NCBI GenBank assembly: GCA_029553845.1
Contig: JAKPKF010000315.1
Span: 1 to 6,412 of the forward strand
Length of the DNA stretch: 6,412 bases
DNA from: a bacterium
Lineage (GTDB): Bacteria; Patescibacteria; Dojkabacteria; SC72
Direction: 5' to 3'
Shown here: positions 5,293 to 6,412 of the stretch, one piece after another
Layout of the letters: every line of letters begins with the position of its first letter
How positions within the stretch are numbered: position 1 is the first letter of the stretch
Program-made: the position numbers and the translations under genes
Notes under the pieces: generated by a model
Told to the model about the DNA's origin: nothing
Seen by the model: only the letters and a program-made list of their open reading frames with translations
Database searches by the model: none

Positions 5293-6412
5293 ATGAAAGA
5301 AAGACTCCATTCTGTTATTTCCATATTAGTACTATTAATGTCTGTGGTGCTGATAAATGGATGTAAAAGGGAAATTAATAAAAATGATTTCCTGAAAAAA
5401 GTATTATCTAAAATTGAACAAATCGAATCTGCAAGATATACCGCTACTTCAGGTGGCATTCCTCCAGGTAGAACAGTAGAAACGATACCTTCCTATGAAG
5501 ATACAGAAGAGTATTTTAATCCATGTGATACATTCATTGGGTCCAGTTTTTCAAAAATATATCACTGGAAAGGGTCTCAATATGGTTTTGTCTATGATGG
5601 AAATGCGCAGATTTTTTTGAACTGGGACCCAAATACTATTCGGATTGACAGCTTTCAACATAATCATCTCCCATTCAGACCTATGTCACCACCATTCTTC
5701 AACTACACAAAAAGCATAATTAAATACGCTCTGGAAACAAAAGATAGCATAACAACTGAAATAGAGGATTTCGGTGATTCTATTAAATTCAGTATTTATA
5801 TTCCTAATAAAGTCGTTGAATTTTTCGGAAAGGGATACATCATGGATAACCCATACCTTGCCAGTGAGGACGCATTTTCCAGCTATGATATTTGGATACA
5901 TAAGTCTGATTATCTTCCATTTCGTTATAAGAGAACAGTCCCTCATGAAACATCTTGGCTTATCAACAACAAGCCTGAATTCAATATAGGTAACATTGAG
6001 GATTTTGCAGCATCAAATTATTTTCCATCTGACTATTCTATTGTGGGCCAACAAATTAAACCAAAAAAAAACATGGTTGGTAAAACAGCCCCTGATTGGA
6101 CACTTAAAGATATAAATAACCAACCAATATCATTAAGAGACCTAAAGAGCAAAATCTTACTTATTAAGTTCACAGGAATTGGTTGCGGACCATGTCATGC
6201 ATCACTCCCGTTTACAAAACGGTTAGTGCAAGACTATTCGATTAATGACTTTGAGATCATAAGCATTGAAACATGGAGTAGTGACATAGATTATATTAAG
6301 AGTTACGTAGACAAGAATAAACTGAACTACAAATATTTAATATCAACAGAAGAAATAAGAAAGAGCTATCAGGTCAATGAAGTGCCAGCATTTTTCATCA
6401 TCGATGAAAACA
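5293..6412 (+). CDS. Lipoprotein with C-terminal thioredoxin/TlpA-like domain (3' end beyond window)
   Basis: The frame is open from ATG 5293 to the window edge, 373 residues so far. A short basic start and hydrophobic stretch end in L-I-N-G-C, giving a lipoprotein with Cys24. Residues about 25-260 are a domain I cannot name; its beta-rich text (KIYHWKGSQYGFVYDGNAQI, later YDIWIHKSDYLPFRYKR) suggests a LolA-like fold, as seen ahead of TlpA domains in other Bacteroidota lipoproteins, but this is inference. From about 262 (MVGKTAPDWTLKDINNQPISL) a peroxiredoxin/TlpA-type thioredoxin fold begins. It has the active site C298-G-P-C301 (GIGCGPCH) and the cis-proline P365 in VPAFFIID. Such proteins are periplasmic, membrane-anchored thiol-disulfide reductases of the ResA/TlpA type. 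It is on the same strand as the upstream genes but separated from them by the repeat. The remaining 3' part should hold the last strand and helix. Confidence 0.88.
   Translation, partial: MKERLHSVISILVLLMSVVLINGCKREINKNDFLKKVLSKIEQIESARYTATSGGIPPGRTVETIPSYEDTEEYFNPCDTFIGSSFSKIYHWKGSQYGFVYDGNAQIFLNWDPNTIRIDSFQHNHLPFRPMSPPFFNYTKSIIKYALETKDSITTEIEDFGDSIKFSIYIPNKVVEFFGKGYIMDNPYLASEDAFSSYDIWIHKSDYLPFRYKRTVPHETSWLINNKPEFNIGNIEDFAASNYFPSDYSIVGQQIKPKKNMVGKTAPDWTLKDINNQPISLRDLKSKILLIKFTGIGCGPCHASLPFTKRLVQDYSINDFEIISIETWSSDIDYIKSYVDKNKLNYKYLISTEEIRKSYQVNEVPAFFIIDEN

Noticed and set aside
4922..5459. Minus-strand ORFs of 86 and 140 residues across the repeat
   Set aside because: They run through the foldback repeat and into the start of the TlpA-like gene. 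The frames come from GC-rich repeat sequence, and repeat copy 1 has indels relative to copy 2, so no reading frame is preserved.
5686..5989. ORFs on both strands (86 residues minus, 71 residues plus) within the last gene
   Set aside because: They are out of frame with the lipoprotein, which is supported by a lipobox, the CGPC active site and an uninterrupted frame from 5293 to the window end.

Overview
The window looks like Bacteroidota DNA, probably from an environmental or metagenomic source. The genes are AT-rich. One protease ends in a type IX secretion system (T9SS) sorting tail, two short lipoproteins are present, and the few promoter-like sites fit the Bacteroidota pattern (TTG, about 19-20 nt, TAnnTTTG) better than sigma70. 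All four genes are on the + strand.

Layout. Bases 1-141 are the right half of a GC-rich intergenic repeat. A second copy, complete, lies at 4868-5157. Between them is an IS481-type insertion sequence (about 156-1452, transposase 235-1416). It is followed by a tight two-gene unit: a small PrcB-like lipoprotein (1630-2106) and, one base later, a secreted subtilisin-family (S8) protease with a T9SS tail (2108-4654). After the second repeat, a lipoprotein with a C-terminal thioredoxin/TlpA domain starts at 5293 and runs off the window.

The most interesting signal is the geometry of the repeats. The complete copy folds back on itself, with TAAC and GTTA at its ends. The 10 bases straddling the right end of copy 1 (135-144) are the exact reverse complement of the 10 bases at the left end of copy 2 (4865-4874), and the match extends to 13 of 14. 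In an integron, the start of a cassette supplies the half-site that pairs with the R'' arm of that cassette's own attC, so this is the expected signature. I therefore read 136-5151 as one integron-like gene cassette of about 5 kb, with an unusually long (about 290 nt) attC-like site at its 3' end and with an IS inserted close to its 5' edge. No integrase is visible, and the core sites fit the classical consensus only in GTT(A), so this is a hypothesis with clear tests.

Functionally, the cassette appears to carry a secreted proteolysis module. The small lipoprotein resembles the PrcB C-terminal domain known from the dentilisin system of Treponema, where a lipoprotein stabilises a subtilisin-type protease. 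Here such a protein is directly coupled to a subtilisin-type protease. The downstream TlpA-like lipoprotein would belong to the next cassette and has no evident link to the protease.
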